A stretch of DNA of 41,436 nucleotides, taken from positions 1 to 41,436 of the forward strand of contig JAFVDI010000001.1 of assembly GCA_017478485.1 (NCBI GenBank), written 5' to 3'. The DNA comes from Clostridiales bacterium. Lineage in GTDB: Bacteria; Bacillota; Clostridia; Saccharofermentanales; Saccharofermentanaceae. Numbering within the stretch: position 1 is the first letter of the stretch; each line of letters starts with the position of its first letter. Under the pieces are notes generated by a model. The model made no database searches. It saw only the letters and a list, made by a program, of their open reading frames with translations, and had not been told where the DNA came from. This document shows positions 39,898-41,436 of this stretch, in pieces. The position numbers and the translations under genes are program-made.

Positions 39898-40479
39898 TCA
39901 GAATTTGAAACGATATACAGTTTTTTCGGTTCTGCTGGGGTTTATGCTTATAACTTCGACAGGAATAAACCCAAATTTAGTATAGTTTTTTATAACTCTC
40001 TCATAACCGCCCAAATTGCGGAAAAATCTGATGGCGTTGGGGTCAACAATGTTGGTGTAAAAAATACAGTCAATCATACGGGCTTCGAAATCTGTTTCAA
40101 CCCAGCGGGAACCGCTTTTCTTATAATGAAAACATGACAGACAGATATTAGCGGGTGCATCTTCAGAAAAAACAGAAGATAAATCAGGATAAGCTTTTAA
40201 GGAGTTCTTATATGTCTCTTTGTATTCGTTGTAAAAAGCTGGATACTTGCCTAATTCGTTATACTGACAGTTGTAATAAGAATAGTTATTTACCAGTTTG
40301 ACAAAGTCGCTGTTGTCTTCAGATTTAGCCGTAACGAATGCACTCATATACGCCCCGCAAGGGTTACACTTATGAGGTATTAAGCCGATCTTTAGCCCCT
40401 GATTGAAAGCCTTTTTAGCCGTCGGTTTGCTAATCCTTGTAAAGGTTCTGGAACCGTCCGAAAATGTCATAGTCTTCAT
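39898..40479 (-). CDS. Plasmid/ICE-type hypothetical protein
   Basis: ATG 40479 (AAGGGAGA before it) gives 193 residues. KTMTFSDGSRTFTRISKPTA at the start resembles proteins found in clostridial plasmids and ICEs. NPCGAYMSAF and ICLSCFHY bring Cys. Function unknown. Longer in-frame start at 40527 has no ribosome site. Confidence 0.65.
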   Translation of the reverse strand: MKTMTFSDGSRTFTRISKPTAKKAFNQGLKIGLIPHKCNPCGAYMSAFVTAKSEDNSDFVKLVNNYSYYNCQYNELGKYPAFYNEYKETYKNSLKAYPDLSSVFSEDAPANICLSCFHYKKSGSRWVETDFEARMIDCIFYTNIVDPNAIRFFRNLGGYERVIKNYTKFGFIPVEVISINPSRTEKTVYRFKF

Positions 40480-40495
40480 GTTATAGTCTCCCTTC

Positions 40496-40702
40496 TTAAA
40501 TAAATTCGATTTTGTCGCCGTAATCATCTAAACAGAAGTTATAAGTTTCGCCGTCGATACACACTGAATTAGCTAAGCTGTCAGGTACTTTGGGCGACAA
40601 AGATATTAAAACGGGGTAAGACTTGCCGCCAGTTACCAGTGTTGTCAAGTCGTCACTTACTTCGAAATAAAAATCGTTGTTGTACTCTTTCAGATGCTTC
40701 AT
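40496..40702 (-). CDS. Small hypothetical protein
   Basis: 68 residues, start ATG 40702 preceded by AAAGGGGGG. FYFEVSDDLTTLVTGGKSYP then YNFCLDDYGDKIEFI; beta-rich. Not recognised. Confidence 0.6.
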   Translation of the reverse strand: MKHLKEYNNDFYFEVSDDLTTLVTGGKSYPVLISLSPKVPDSLANSVCIDGETYNFCLDDYGDKIEFI

Positions 40703-40716
40703 ATTGTGCCCCCCCT

Positions 40717-41058
40717 TTAGTTAAACATTTCGTTAAACAAATCAGCCCCAGCTGCTGGTAATAGGGATATGTCGATCTGGCTTAACTCTTGAAGTAGTGC
40801 CGCTGCCTTGCCGCATCTTGCGGAGTTTTGAAGGTCGTCCGTTAATAGCATGTTTACATAGACGATAGAACCATCACTAACCAGCCCTTCGAAGTCGTCG
40901 TCTAACTGATATTTCCAGTACATCTCCATATAATCATTAATGAATTGCTTTTCTTCTTCATCACTGAAGCGGGAACCCTTGTTATAATTCTCTATGCTAT
41001 ACTCAAGAATATTGATGCGGGTCTGTCTGTCTCTTAATGCTATGCTGTATTTACTCAT
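40717..41058 (-). CDS. First gene of the leftward operon
   Basis: 113 residues, GAAGGGAGA before ATG 41058. Helical and acidic: RFSDEEEKQFINDYMEMYWK, ending LQELSQIDISLLPAAGADLF. It follows directly on the leftward promoter. Not recognised. Confidence 0.65.
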   Translation of the reverse strand: MSKYSIALRDRQTRINILEYSIENYNKGSRFSDEEEKQFINDYMEMYWKYQLDDDFEGLVSDGSIVYVNMLLTDDLQNSARCGKAAALLQELSQIDISLLPAAGADLFNEMFN

Positions 41059-41119
41059 GTTGTAGTCTCCCTTCGTGGTTAAAACGTCAAATATCTTTTA
41101 TTAACTACCTCTTGCACTT

Positions 41120-41148
41120 ATTATATCGGTTAGCGTTTCATTTTACAA
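41120..41148 (-). promoter_or_regulatory. Promoter of the leftward operon
   Basis: On the reverse strand, TTGTAA (41148-41143), 17 bases and TATAAT (41125-41120). A consensus -10 box. It drives genes down to 37621. Confidence 0.8.
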
Positions 41149-41436
41149 TAGGTAAAATTCAAAAATGGCACTTTTCCGGCGCAAAAAATCTAGCCTGTTT
41201 TTTGTGCAATATAACACAAACAACTGTTCATTTACTGTTCGCATAATCCGTATTTTGCGAATAGTTTGTATAGATCCAGCATTCATGCGGCTTTTTGGTA
41301 ACTGTTGGCGGGATCTGCAAAAAAAAATATTTTGCGTTTCCATCTTTTCCCACGCTTCACATATTGGGGTGGGGGGTTGCGGATCCATTTTAGCGGCGGG
41401 GGACGGGGGAAATTGCCGGAGCGGGGCGGGGCGGGG
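41149..41436. other. Right-end non-coding region
   Basis: No believable gene. It has two inverted repeats, GCGCAAAAAA/TTTTTTGTGC (41179-41188, 41198-41207) and CTGTTCGCA/TGCGAATAG (41235-41243, 41256-41264, one G-U), then G-runs: G4 and G6 at 41366-41376, two G5 at 41398-41409 and three G4 separated by single C at 41423-41436. With the C-rich left end it may hold the packaging end. Confidence 0.55.

Noticed and set aside
41143..41388. 81-codon reverse frame at the right end
   Set aside because: It covers the leftward promoter and inverted repeats, has no ribosome site and an unlikely composition.

Overview
The window reads as a complete or near-complete genome (about 41.4 kb) of a tailed, long-tailed (siphovirus-type) bacteriophage of a low-to-mid GC Gram-positive host, most likely a gut clostridium (Lachnospiraceae-like). 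Reasons: strong AAGGAGG ribosome sites before most genes, a GH25-CW_7-LysM endolysin, a Hol44/XhlA-type holin pair, a SleB-type wall hydrolase, an SPP1-type portal and MuF head protein, and many small early genes (DUF551, Lar-like, PAPS-reductase-like) typical of clostridial phages. This host call is inference. I see no integrase, excisionase or long CI-type repressor, so a lytic or non-integrating lifestyle is likelier than classical lysogeny.

Layout. 1-295: C-rich left end, repeats and promoter. 296-9362: packaging and head/neck module (TerS, TerL, portal, MuF, scaffold, capsid, connectors, major tail protein). 9392-17939: tail module (frameshifted tail chaperones, tape measure, distal tail and baseplate proteins, fibre with a glycine hinge). 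17936-20183: lysis genes (endolysin, XhlA-like and Hol44-like holins), a small membrane protein, a 44-residue zinc protein and a sigma region-4-like protein, closed by a terminator. 20216-24117: a late accessory cassette (papain-like protein, Pro/Gln-rich protein, Gly/Cys-rich protein, TNF-like beta protein, YSRDG-repeat protein). The Gly/Cys-rich gene is split by a 943-nt group I intron that carries a GIY-YIG homing endonuclease. 24195-24227: terminator. 24250-37442: one long rightward early operon driven by a near-consensus promoter with two operator-like repeats and a Cro-like repressor. It carries a membrane-anchored SleB-like hydrolase, a single-strand annealing protein, SSB, RusA, a replisome organiser containing an iteron array, two PAPS-reductase-like enzymes, a PD-(D/E)XK exonuclease and many small proteins. 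37439-37551: promoter plus terminator that may make a small RNA of about 75 nt. 37558-41148: a leftward operon with an FtsK-like ATPase and plasmid/ICE-like small genes, several with broken frames. 41149-41436: non-coding, inverted repeats and G-runs, probably the physical end (cos/pac region).

How it works together (inference): the early operon replicates and recombines DNA (organiser at an internal iteron origin, SSB, annealing protein with exonuclease, RusA). Late genes start from promoters before terS and before the scaffold, which share a TGTCAGA motif. Five virion-related details stand out: a beta domain shared by capsid and tail-tube proteins, a Big_2 domain on the neck protein, a -1 frameshift site in the tail chaperone, a repeat-built fibre, and the intron-split accessory gene. 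No tRNA genes or CRISPR arrays were seen.
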